A stretch of DNA of 64,000 nt from Acidobacteriota bacterium (GTDB taxonomy: Bacteria > Acidobacteriota > Terriglobia > Bryobacterales > Bryobacteraceae). Position numbers and translations under genes: made by a program. Where the stretch lies: assembly GCA_023436715.1 (NCBI GenBank), contig JAEZIJ010000187.1:1-64000 (forward strand). Direction: 5' to 3'. The notes below the pieces were generated by a model that was not told the DNA's origin, searched no databases, and saw only the letters and a program-made list of their open reading frames with translations. This document shows, in pieces, positions 48,173-56,864 of the stretch (position 1 is the stretch's first letter; each line of letters starts with the position of its first letter).

Positions 48173-49456
48173 TTATCTCACGAACTTCTCTGGACGCCCG
48201 GCGGCCTGGGCGACTGCTTCGGCAGCCAGATAGCCGCTGCGAACGGCTCCTTCCATGGTCGCCGGCAAGCCCGTGCGGGTCCAATCGCCCGCGAGGAAAA
48301 GATTGGGAATTGCGGTGCGCGCCGCGGGACGCAGCGCCTCGACCGCGGGTGTGGCTGAAAACGTGGCGCGCGCTTCCTTTATGACGTGCGCTTTTTCGAG
48401 CCGCGCCTCTTTCACGCGGGGGAAGAATTCGCCCAGTTCCCGGACGGCGAGAGCGATTACTTCCGCGCGCGGCGTTTCCAGGAGACTGCGCGAGGCGCTC
48501 ACCACAATCTGCACGTACCTGCCTTCGGATTTGTTGAACGCCCACTGGATCGTGCGGTCTAGCAGCGTTGCGTGCGGCAGGTCGAGGACCGGGCGGTCGA
48601 ACCAGAGGTGGATTCCGGTGATCGGAGAGTGCCCGAAGGCGCCTGGCTCCGGCGTCAGCGCGGGGACGGCTGCGGAGAGCCGCTCGAACGGCAGCGCACA
48701 AACATAGTAATCGGCGGTGTGTAACTCACCCTTGGCAAACGCGCCCTGCGCGTCGATGCGCTCCACGGGCGTGCGAAGGTGAACGGAAACGTTGGGAAGC
48801 TTCCCGGTGCCGTACAGACCGGTGAGCGGGACGGTGGAGAGTCCCATCTCACATGCGCCGGCGCTCGACAGGAAACCCAACCAGAACACCTGAAAACCGT
48901 GGCGCGCGGCCATGCGCTCCAGGTCTTCGTTTACGGCGCTCACCAGCACCTGCCGCCAGAATCGCTCGATGGCGCGCGGCGTTTGCCGCTTCTCTTTGAG
49001 CCAGTCGAGCATGGTGATGCGGTCGAGGTCCTTGCGGCGGGTGTGCTCGAGAAAGATGGCAGCCAGCCCGCGCGCGACGGCGAGCTTGTCCGCGGCGCCC
49101 AGGAACTTCAGTCCGAGAAACGAGGACGAAAGGTGCAGCGGCGCCGGAAGCGCTCCGCGCCGGAGAACGGACACGCGCCCGCCCGGTTCAACGAAGTAAT
49201 ACTCGCGGTGGAACCGGACGCGATCCTCGACCCCGAGCCGGCGGTAGAGATCGAGCAGGTTCGTGAAACAGGCCAGCAGCACGTGCTGGCAGTTATCGAT
49301 GAGCTCTGAATCGTCAGGCGCAACCGGGTACGATGTGGCGCGCCCGCCGAGGAATCCGCGCCCTTCGTAAAGATCGACCTCGAAACCCGCACCGCCGAGC
49401 GCAGCCGCAGCCGCAAGCCCGGCCAGCCCGCCACCCGCTATGAGGACGCCAGGCAT
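48173..49456 (-). CDS. hpnE: hydroxysqualene dehydroxylase HpnE
   Basis: 427 aa from the ATG at 49456 (MPGVLIAGGGLAGLAAAAAL), the dinucleotide-binding start; a longer frame upstream overlaps trpEG. FAD-dependent amine oxidase/desaturase fold with the C-terminal FAD segment NLFLAGDWTRTGLPATMEGA. This is the HpnE pattern, which reduces hydroxysqualene to squalene in hopanoid synthesis. No other hopanoid genes (hpnC, hpnD, shc) are in this window. It overlaps trpEG by 19 bases. Confidence 0.85.
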   Translation of the reverse strand: MPGVLIAGGGLAGLAAAAALGGAGFEVDLYEGRGFLGGRATSYPVAPDDSELIDNCQHVLLACFTNLLDLYRRLGVEDRVRFHREYYFVEPGGRVSVLRRGALPAPLHLSSSFLGLKFLGAADKLAVARGLAAIFLEHTRRKDLDRITMLDWLKEKRQTPRAIERFWRQVLVSAVNEDLERMAARHGFQVFWLGFLSSAGACEMGLSTVPLTGLYGTGKLPNVSVHLRTPVERIDAQGAFAKGELHTADYYVCALPFERLSAAVPALTPEPGAFGHSPITGIHLWFDRPVLDLPHATLLDRTIQWAFNKSEGRYVQIVVSASRSLLETPRAEVIALAVRELGEFFPRVKEARLEKAHVIKEARATFSATPAVEALRPAARTAIPNLFLAGDWTRTGLPATMEGAVRSGYLAAEAVAQAAGRPEKFVR

Positions 49457-51603
49457 GGCCGCACGCGCCCGTAAATCCGCACCACGTTCCGCATCAGCTT
49501 CAGCCCGCAATCGCCCTCCAGGGTCAGCATCGACTCGGGATGAAACTGCACCGCCTCCATCGGCAACTCGCGGTGGCGCACTCCCATGATGACGCCGTCC
49601 TCGGATTCCGCCGTCACTTCGAGGCAGGCCGGAAGCTTTTCCTTTTTCGCGAACAGAGAATGATAGCGCCCCACTTTGAAGCGCTCCGGCAGGCCCTCGA
49701 AAACGCCCCTGCCGTGGTTGATGACGATGCTTGGCTTTCCGTGCATCGGGTAATCGAGCACACCCAGTTCGCCGCCGAAAGCCTCCACCATCCCTTGCAG
49801 GCCGAGGCAGACGCCGAATACCGGAACGCCAACCCGGGCCGCGTGGCGCACGAGTTGCGGCACGCCGAAATCCTCCGGCCGGCCGGGACCGGGCGACACC
49901 AGGATGATGGTGGGCGCGATGCGCTCGATCAGATCGAGCGGGAAACCCGCGCGGTACGTCACCACCTCGGCGCCGGTCTGCCTAGTGTAATCCGCAAGCG
50001 TGTGGATGAAGCAATCGTCGTTATCCACCAGCAGCAGCCGCACGCCTTCACCCTCGCGCGACGGCGCTTCCACCCGCGCCTCGGGGGCTTGCGGCCGGCC
50101 TTTCAGGGCGCGGAAGAACCCGGTCGCCTTCAAGCGCGTTTCCTGCTCTTCCAGCTCCGGTACGGAATCGTACAGGATGGTTGCGCCGACGCCGTAGGAA
50201 GCCGTGCCGCCCCGCAGGTGAATGGTGCGGATGGTGATGCCGGTGTTCATGTCGCCGTTGAGCCCGAGCATCCCGATCGCTCCGCCGTACCAGCCGCGGG
50301 CGTCCTTCTCCAGATTTTCGATTGCCTGCGCCGCGGCTCGCTTCGGCGCTCCGATCACAGTCACGGCCCACATGTGGCTCAGGAAGGCGTCGAGCGCATC
50401 GAATCCCGGCTTGAGCGTGGCATCCACATGATCCACCGTGTGGAACAACCCGGCGTAGGATTCGATCAACCGCCGCCCAAGCACCTTGACGGAACCCGGC
50501 TCGGCAACGCGGGACTTATCGTTGCGATCCACGTCGGTACACATCGTCAGTTCGGATTCTTCCTTGCCGGAATTCAGCAGTTCGCGGATGTTCTCCGCAT
50601 CGCGCAACGGATCGCCGGTGCGGCGCGCGGTTCCGGAGATGGGGCAAGTCTCGACGCGGCCGCCTTCGATCCGCACGAACATTTCGGGCGAGGCGCCCAC
50701 AAGCTGTTCGTCCCCGAACTGAAGGAAAAACTCATATGGACTCGGGCTGTGCAGTTGCATGCTGCGGAACAGCTCGGACGGGCTTCCGGCGAAGGGCGCG
50801 CGAAACGTGCGCCGCAACACGACCTCGTAGTAGTCGCCGCGGCGCATGCCTTCGCGCACCGTCCCGACGTTGGCCATGTACTCCTGATCCGTCTGATCGC
50901 TGACGGGCGCGCTCACCGTTTCCGGCGCTTCGTGCCGCGGCACGGGTTCGCCCGTGCGCGGAAGGCCGGCGGTCGATATGCCTTCGCGCTCGAAATCGTA
51001 CTCGTAGCGCTCGATCTGCTCCTTCTTGCGGTCCATGAAGTAGATGTCGTCGCAAAGGAGCAGGTGGAGATCCTTGGTGTCCGTGCGGGGCAATCGCAGT
51101 CGAATCGGGTCGAACTGGAACAGCAGGTCGTATCCGAACGCGCCCACCAGGGCCAGCCGCGTATCGTTCGCGCCGCGAAACTCTTCGGTGATGGCTCGCA
51201 AAATGGAGAAGGCCGAAGGTTGCTTGCTCCGCTCCTCCTCCGGAAACAGTTCCGGTAGCGGGCGCAGGCGCCCTTTCAGCGCGCCGTTCTCCTCTACCAG
51301 AGTTTCCCAGTGCGGATGCCCGGCCAGCACCGGCACGAGCATGCGGTTGACCAGTTCGCCGCGCCGGTTCAGCGGCCGGAATTCCATGTCACGGCCGAAA
51401 GCCACGATTTCCAGCAGCGGCCTTGTGGACGCGATATCCCACCGCGAATACCTGCCCGGATACTCGTAACCGGAGGAGAGATAGAACCCGCGCGAGGTGT
51501 CTAGCTCGCGGAGGAGATGTTTCAGTCCCTTCCGGTACGGCGCCCGTGACAGAGTGCGTGTAATGGCGATGCCGTGCGGGGTGACGTATCGAAGTTGACG
51601 CAT
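49438..51603 (-). CDS. trpE: anthranilate synthase, fused TrpE-TrpG
   Basis: 721 aa. Residues 1-515 are TrpE/chorismate-binding: DQEYMANVGTVREGMRRGDY, CPISGTARRTGDPLRDAENI, ELTMCTDVDRNDKSRV and VGATILYDSVPELEEQE. Residues 530-715 are the class I glutamine amidotransferase TrpG with catalytic Cys in GVCLGLQGMVEAFGG and His/Glu in QFHPESML. Fusions of this order (TrpEG) occur in rhizobia and scattered bacteria. It converts chorismate and glutamine into anthranilate, the first step of tryptophan synthesis. PabB and PhzE relatives are less likely, given the size and motifs. Confidence 0.9.
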   Translation of the reverse strand: MRQLRYVTPHGIAITRTLSRAPYRKGLKHLLRELDTSRGFYLSSGYEYPGRYSRWDIASTRPLLEIVAFGRDMEFRPLNRRGELVNRMLVPVLAGHPHWETLVEENGALKGRLRPLPELFPEEERSKQPSAFSILRAITEEFRGANDTRLALVGAFGYDLLFQFDPIRLRLPRTDTKDLHLLLCDDIYFMDRKKEQIERYEYDFEREGISTAGLPRTGEPVPRHEAPETVSAPVSDQTDQEYMANVGTVREGMRRGDYYEVVLRRTFRAPFAGSPSELFRSMQLHSPSPYEFFLQFGDEQLVGASPEMFVRIEGGRVETCPISGTARRTGDPLRDAENIRELLNSGKEESELTMCTDVDRNDKSRVAEPGSVKVLGRRLIESYAGLFHTVDHVDATLKPGFDALDAFLSHMWAVTVIGAPKRAAAQAIENLEKDARGWYGGAIGMLGLNGDMNTGITIRTIHLRGGTASYGVGATILYDSVPELEEQETRLKATGFFRALKGRPQAPEARVEAPSREGEGVRLLLVDNDDCFIHTLADYTRQTGAEVVTYRAGFPLDLIERIAPTIILVSPGPGRPEDFGVPQLVRHAARVGVPVFGVCLGLQGMVEAFGGELGVLDYPMHGKPSIVINHGRGVFEGLPERFKVGRYHSLFAKKEKLPACLEVTAESEDGVIMGVRHRELPMEAVQFHPESMLTLEGDCGLKLMRNVVRIYGRVRPCLASS

Positions 51604-51645
51604 GCGAGTGGGATACCCGTTAGGATAACACGCACCCGCTTTGCC

Positions 51646-52263
51646 CTATCCCGCGAACGCGCCAACCACGATCAATGCAATGGGTGTGTCGCCGGCGCTG
51701 CTGTAGAGGACCCAATCCTCCCCTTCATGCTTCAGCGCGGCGGGTTCCTTGCTGTCCGGTTTCCAGACATTCAAGGCTGCGGGGTGGCGAACGCCGGATG
51801 CCTTGCGGCTCATCTCCACGAGATCCTTGTACGACGGAGTGGCGTTCAGGCCGGTATCGTCCGCTGCCGGCGTCAGCAGTACGAAATCGCGGGTCGGCGC
51901 GACGCCCTGGTGCGAGCCGTCCACCGGATAGAAACTCAGGCGCATCGTGTAGGTGCCCGGCTTGAGCGGCTGCCCGCGCCGGTCAGCGCCCTTGTTCGGG
52001 AAGCGGACAACGCCCAGCAGCGTTCCGTGCGCAATCTGCGAGAACGAAACGTTCTGCTCCGAGTTGTCCTTTGCGGGCACGCTAGTGCGGAACCAGACCT
52101 CACAGACTACACCGTTCGGCCCGCTGATCTTCGCGCCGTCCTGCTGTAATGCGGCGCGGATATCCGGCGTGAGTTCGGAGGGCGGCGCACCCGCGGGCTC
52201 CATCTTGTATTGGGCGAAGGCCCCGGCCGCAGCCAGGCAAAGAGACAATAGCAGTTTCCCCAT
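51646..52263 (-). CDS. secreted protein of unknown function
   Basis: 205 aa. Signal peptide MGKLLLSLCLAAAGAFA. The rest is beta-rich (GTLLGVVRFPNKGADRRGQP, then GTYTMRLSFYPVDGSHQGVA), reminiscent of DUF2911-type secreted beta-sandwich proteins, although I cannot confirm that family. No catalytic motif seen. Between trpEG and a DUF4380-like gene on the minus strand. Confidence 0.65.
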   Translation of the reverse strand: MGKLLLSLCLAAAGAFAQYKMEPAGAPPSELTPDIRAALQQDGAKISGPNGVVCEVWFRTSVPAKDNSEQNVSFSQIAHGTLLGVVRFPNKGADRRGQPLKPGTYTMRLSFYPVDGSHQGVAPTRDFVLLTPAADDTGLNATPSYKDLVEMSRKASGVRHPAALNVWKPDSKEPAALKHEGEDWVLYSSAGDTPIALIVVGAFAG

Positions 52264-52326
52264 CGATAATCAGCTCCTCTTCGTCCAGCTTACAAGAACT
52301 TGGAGCGACTCGGGAGTTCGCAGTTG

Positions 52327-53286
52327 TTACCGGAGCAGCTTGCCCACGGCGTTGTCGAGTTCGGCGTCGGTCCATTCGGTGATGCGCACGTTCTTGTGCA
52401 GGCTCCAGCGCTCCACATGCTCCGCGGCTTTCTCCGGCTGGACCTTTGTCATAGGCCCGAGTGTCTCCATCTCTAGCATCTCGGCATTCGTGAACGTCTC
52501 GAAGGAGCAGCCGAAATCCGGATAAACGCGCGCCGGGTCGGCCGAGGTCTGCTTCACGAACAGCTCGGTTCCGAGCAGGTACGCAGCCCATGTCTTCGGA
52601 TTGAACGTGCCGATCTTCTGAGGCTCAGCGACCTGCGGATCGTTCCGCAGCGTGAGGTATTTCTTCGTGATGCGCCAGCGCTTGTCCGAGAGGTCCGTGT
52701 ACGCCCACATGACCAGCGGATTGGTAGCCTCCAGCACCTCCGGATGCTTGCCGCGCGGCGGGAATCCGGTGATCGCAGTCCCGCCCTGCGCCATCATGCT
52801 CATCGCCCACGGCGCGAACTCGAGCACCCATGGGGTGGTGTTCTTCAAGCGGTGCATCACCTCGACACCGGTTCCTGTGGCGTCCATACGAATCACGATC
52901 TGCTTTTGCAGCCCGGTACCCGGCTCGACAGGCTCAGTGGCTTCGAGAACGTCGCCGCGAATCTCGATGTGAACCGGCACGTTGTCCAGCGCCCAGCTTG
53001 TGGCCAGCGTCTCCGGCGCCACCCACAGGCGATGCCCGCCGCGAAGCTGGTACTCTTTCTCGCCCTTCTTGCCGAGCTGTTCCGCATACTCCTTGAAGAG
53101 ATTCTGGCCTCCGACGAACGCGAACCGCATGATTCGCGGCCCGATGTCCGAGGTCACGACAAGCTCAATCTCGCCGTTGGAAACACGGTAGCTGTTCGGC
53201 CAGCCCTTATAGTCGATTTTCTCGATTCGCACAGCAGCAGATGTGGTCATAGTGATCGCAAGCGCGCACAACAGTGTTCGGTGCAT
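52327..53286 (-). CDS. DUF4380-type secreted protein
   Basis: 319 aa with a signal peptide (MHRTLLCALAITMTTSAA). The body resembles DUF4380/galactose-mutarotase-like beta-sandwich proteins: NGEIELVVTSDIGPRIMRFA, RGGHRLWVAPE, NTTPWVLEFAPWAMSMMAQ and ALWAYTDL-like segments. It may bind carbohydrate. It is common in acidobacterial genomes. Function unknown. Confidence 0.75.
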   Translation of the reverse strand: MHRTLLCALAITMTTSAAVRIEKIDYKGWPNSYRVSNGEIELVVTSDIGPRIMRFAFVGGQNLFKEYAEQLGKKGEKEYQLRGGHRLWVAPETLATSWALDNVPVHIEIRGDVLEATEPVEPGTGLQKQIVIRMDATGTGVEVMHRLKNTTPWVLEFAPWAMSMMAQGGTAITGFPPRGKHPEVLEATNPLVMWAYTDLSDKRWRITKKYLTLRNDPQVAEPQKIGTFNPKTWAAYLLGTELFVKQTSADPARVYPDFGCSFETFTNAEMLEMETLGPMTKVQPEKAAEHVERWSLHKNVRITEWTDAELDNAVGKLLR

Positions 53287-53295
53287 CGCTGGACA

Positions 53296-54177
53296 TTATA
53301 GTCCGCGCGTGAAGTGGTCGTAGCCTAGGGGCTTCAGCGGCTTCCCCTCGAACTCAACCCGGCCGGGGCGGCCCTTGCGGATACTTCCGATGCGCGTGGC
53401 GCCCGCAACGGCCTTGCGCGCGGTGAAGAGGAGCTCGTAATCCTCGCCGCCGTGAAGCGCCTGCTCGACCGTCGCACCGGGAAAAGCTGGGATCGGGCCG
53501 TCGAGCACGGCCGCGCAGCCCGAGGCCAGGCACAGCCTGTGCACGTCGAGCGAGAGTCCGTCGCTCAGATCGATAGCCGCGCTCGCCAGCCCGCGCAGCC
53601 GCAGGCCGAATTCGAGCCGCGGATCAGGACGCGAGTGCTTTTTCCACGCCGCGCCGGTGCGCGTTTCGAGTCCCATCGCGGCGCCGCCCAGCGGACCCGA
53701 AACGTAGATGGAGTCACCCGGGCGGGCCCCGTCGCGCCGCAGAGCTTTTCCGCACGGCGCCGCGCCGCAAACCACGACGTCGCAGGACATGCGCTCCGTG
53801 CGCCCGAGGTCGCCTCCGGCCAGCGCTGTCCCGGTCTTCCGCGCCAGGCGTAGAAAGCCGCGATAGAACGCGTCAATCCAGCGCTGATCCGCCCACTCGG
53901 GCACGGCGAGCGAAAGCAGGCAGAACCGCGGCTCGCCGCCCATCGCCGCGATGTCGCTCAACCCGCGCGCGAGGGCCTTCCAACCCACGCTCTCCGCCGG
54001 ATGCGTTTCGCGGCGGAAATGCACGTTCTCCAGCATCATGTCGGTGGTGAACAGCAGGTCTTCCTTTGCGCCCTGGGAGCGGAAAACCGCGCAGTCGTCA
54101 CCGATGCCGAGCAGCAGGCCGCGACCCGCCGCAGGCACTTTGCGCGCGATGCGGCGCAGCAGTTCGATTTCGTTCAT
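53296..54177 (-). CDS. thiL: thiamine-monophosphate kinase
   Basis: 293 aa of the PurM/ThiL fold. ATP/Mg-binding segments GIGDDCAVF (about 24-32), LSDIAAMGG, AGGDLGRTE and AIDLSDGLSLD. It phosphorylates thiamine monophosphate to the diphosphate, the last step of cofactor synthesis. It starts four bases inside the preceding Hsp70 gene's end (ATGA-type overlap), so it is probably cotranscribed with the chaperone operon. Length is a little short but within range. Confidence 0.92.
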   Translation of the reverse strand: MNEIELLRRIARKVPAAGRGLLLGIGDDCAVFRSQGAKEDLLFTTDMMLENVHFRRETHPAESVGWKALARGLSDIAAMGGEPRFCLLSLAVPEWADQRWIDAFYRGFLRLARKTGTALAGGDLGRTERMSCDVVVCGAAPCGKALRRDGARPGDSIYVSGPLGGAAMGLETRTGAAWKKHSRPDPRLEFGLRLRGLASAAIDLSDGLSLDVHRLCLASGCAAVLDGPIPAFPGATVEQALHGGEDYELLFTARKAVAGATRIGSIRKGRPGRVEFEGKPLKPLGYDHFTRGL

Positions 54178-56864
54178 TCGCTTGCGCCGGCGCCGGACTC
54201 GGCGAACACCAGGCCCGAGGGAAGCTCTTCACCGAACATGCGGTCGAGCGCGCCGGAGTCCAGATCCTCTTCGCCCTCGAGTACGGCGAGCAGCCGGTCC
54301 GCATCGGGCTTCCCGGCTACCGCGCGGCGCACCTGCTCGAACAGCACCGGCGAGAGATCGCGGGTGGGATCGCCCGTACGCCGCGCGATGGTTACGAGCG
54401 CATCGGCGGCTTTCGGAACCGGCAGCAGCGCCTCCACCCAACGCGCCGCCGAAGCGGGCGGAACCACCTGGTTCGCGGGACCGTAAAAAAGCTCGCGCGC
54501 GCCCAACCGCGCCAGGCACCACAGATCGGTGTCCGACACCTGCCCCGAACGCGCGTGCGAGGCCAGACGGTCGCCGAGTTCCGTCCTCGTCTGAAGCGGC
54601 AGCAGCTCGAGGCTCGAAGCCGTGCGCCACATCTCCCGCACGAGACTGGGATTCACGCGCGGCTGTTTCTTCGCACCGCGCGGAACCAGCACCGGCGACA
54701 GGCGCTGGTACACATCCACCTGCTGATTGCGATTCAGCCCTCCCGCCACGCGGCCCCAAAAGATCCACCACTCGACTTCGTTCTGCACCTGATTCGGGAA
54801 CTGAAGCCCGGAAGCGTACACGCGCCGCGCCTGCTCTATGCGGAAATCGTCGCCCGGATATCCGAAACCGGGGCGCAGGCAGAACCCCGCAAGATTGAGC
54901 CACCGCTGTTCGTAAGCAGGCGCGAGCTTGCGGCCGTCCGCCAGTTCGAGAAACACGTCCGCGAACTGCCGGATCGTCGCAAGCGGCCAGGAGTTCTTTC
55001 CGAGTCCGAGCGCGCCTTCAAGTTTTCCAGGCAACTGTTCCGGCGGAATTGCGTGGTCCCCGCCCGGGCCGAAAACCGAACGGATCAGTTCCTGCGCCGC
55101 TTCGACCGCACCCTCGCTGATTACCGCCGCGGCGCGCTTCGGAGCCTCGGCGGTCGCGGCCTTCTTGCGCAACTGGAACTGCAATCGCCAGCGGTGCTCG
55201 GTGATCTTGGACTCGCACCAGATTTCGAGCGTGCCAACTTCCGTCAGCCGCGCGCCGAGTTTCACGGGAATCAGCCGTTCGCCGGTGCGCCTGCCGAACC
55301 GGATCACGGCGTTCAAAGGCGCGTGCAGGTGAAAGTCGCCCTCCAGTTCCGCCGGAGCAAATTCGATCACCTGTCCGAGCGCGTCTTCCGTTCGCGTCAG
55401 AGAACTGTATAGCCGGAACGACACGGGCTTGTTGGCGACCAGTTGCAGGTTCTCGAGGTCCAGTTCCAGTTCCGAACCTTCTTCGGTCCCGCGAGGAACC
55501 AGGCAGACGGCGCGCACGCGCTCGGCCTCCATCCGGTCGCCGCCGATACCGACGTAGTACGCGCGCGGCAGACCGCCGCGCACGAGCACGCCCGTCCCGG
55601 TGGTTCGCGCATAGGAATAGTACGCCGCACCCACCGCCACCGCGAGATCGAGATCGCGATTCTCGAAGACCAGGGGCCGCCGCCCGTACCAGTTCCCGAC
55701 AGCATCCGCCACGCGGTCGCGGCACACATCCGGGATGAAGAAACCGCCGTTGAACAGAATGGCATCGACGCCGGAGGGCGCATGCTCGGCCGCGCCCGTC
55801 AGGAAGGCCGCGAGGTGGCGCGTGATCGCTGGGTCGGAAACATACGGCAGGCCCAGCTCGCGGAACAGGCTGCGCTTTTCCTCCTTCGGCTTGTCCTCGA
55901 GATTGCAGAACGGCAGGAACCCTTCAAGCGTGAGTTCGAGCACTTCCTCGCGCAGCATCTCCGCTTTTCGCACGCCGCCGACAAGCGCCGTGCCCGCCCC
56001 CACAACCGTCACTTCCACGCTCTTCAGATGCGGATCGGCCAGCAGCCGCTCCTTCGCCGCGGTACACTGTCGCCGGACGGCATTGCGCTGCCGCAGAGAG
56101 AGCGCCGTGCCAAGCTTGCTCTCCACCAGCCAGGCCAGCGTGAGGTCGAGGTTGTCGCCGCCCAGCAGCAGGTGGCGGCCCACCGCGGTGCGCGTGAACT
56201 CGACGCGGTCTCCCTCGCGCGAGACACGGATCAGGGTAAAATCCGACGTGCCGCCGCCGACGTCGCACACCAGCACAACCTGGCCGTCGAACAGGCTCTT
56301 GCGCGACTCCGCGAGGTGGTTCGAAATCCAGGAGTAGAAAGCCGCCGCGGGTTCTTCGAGCAGCGTGAGCTTCGGCAACCCGGCCTCGGTGGCCGCCTGC
56401 ACGGTGAGCTCGCGCGCTTCCTCATCGAATGAGGCCGGCACGGTGAGAACCACATCGTGCTCGGCCATCGACGCGCCGTGCTGTTTCTCCCATGCCTCGC
56501 GCATCCGGGCCAGGAACTTCGATGAGACTTCCACGGGCGAGAGAATGCGCCCGGTCTCTTGCGAATCCCATGGCAGGATCTTTGCCGTGCGGTCCACTTC
56601 CGGATTGGACAGCCAGGATTTTACCGAGTGCACCAGCCGCGTAGGCACCAGCGCGCCCTGCTCGCGCGCGAACGTGCCCAGAAACTCGCCGTTCGACAGA
56701 TACAGGAACGACGGCAGCACCTTGAGCGATTCGACCCGCTCGGGCGAGACGTGCTGCGGAATCGGGAGAATGTGAACCGGCGGAAACTCGGTCTCCTCGC
56801 CTTCGCCGGGGTCGATATAAGCGACCGCCGAATTCGTTGTCCCCAGGTCGATGCCGATCTTCAT
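54174..56864 (-). CDS. Hsp70-family chaperone with long C-terminal extension
   Basis: 896 aa from the ATG at 56864 (MKIGIDLGTTNSAVAYIDPG); a longer upstream ORF is spurious. Hsp70 ATPase domain (1-410): phosphate-1 motif DLGTTNSAVAY, LTVPASFDEEARELT and phosphate-2 motif VCDVGGGTSDFTLI. The middle (410-580) resembles a divergent substrate-binding beta domain, and the C-terminal 300 residues (DUF3731-like, helical) are not found in DnaK. It overlaps the preceding Hsp70 gene (ATGA). The substrate and co-chaperones are unknown. No DnaJ or GrpE gene is adjacent. Confidence 0.85.
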   Translation of the reverse strand: MKIGIDLGTTNSAVAYIDPGEGEETEFPPVHILPIPQHVSPERVESLKVLPSFLYLSNGEFLGTFAREQGALVPTRLVHSVKSWLSNPEVDRTAKILPWDSQETGRILSPVEVSSKFLARMREAWEKQHGASMAEHDVVLTVPASFDEEARELTVQAATEAGLPKLTLLEEPAAAFYSWISNHLAESRKSLFDGQVVLVCDVGGGTSDFTLIRVSREGDRVEFTRTAVGRHLLLGGDNLDLTLAWLVESKLGTALSLRQRNAVRRQCTAAKERLLADPHLKSVEVTVVGAGTALVGGVRKAEMLREEVLELTLEGFLPFCNLEDKPKEEKRSLFRELGLPYVSDPAITRHLAAFLTGAAEHAPSGVDAILFNGGFFIPDVCRDRVADAVGNWYGRRPLVFENRDLDLAVAVGAAYYSYARTTGTGVLVRGGLPRAYYVGIGGDRMEAERVRAVCLVPRGTEEGSELELDLENLQLVANKPVSFRLYSSLTRTEDALGQVIEFAPAELEGDFHLHAPLNAVIRFGRRTGERLIPVKLGARLTEVGTLEIWCESKITEHRWRLQFQLRKKAATAEAPKRAAAVISEGAVEAAQELIRSVFGPGGDHAIPPEQLPGKLEGALGLGKNSWPLATIRQFADVFLELADGRKLAPAYEQRWLNLAGFCLRPGFGYPGDDFRIEQARRVYASGLQFPNQVQNEVEWWIFWGRVAGGLNRNQQVDVYQRLSPVLVPRGAKKQPRVNPSLVREMWRTASSLELLPLQTRTELGDRLASHARSGQVSDTDLWCLARLGARELFYGPANQVVPPASAARWVEALLPVPKAADALVTIARRTGDPTRDLSPVLFEQVRRAVAGKPDADRLLAVLEGEEDLDSGALDRMFGEELPSGLVFAESGAGASE

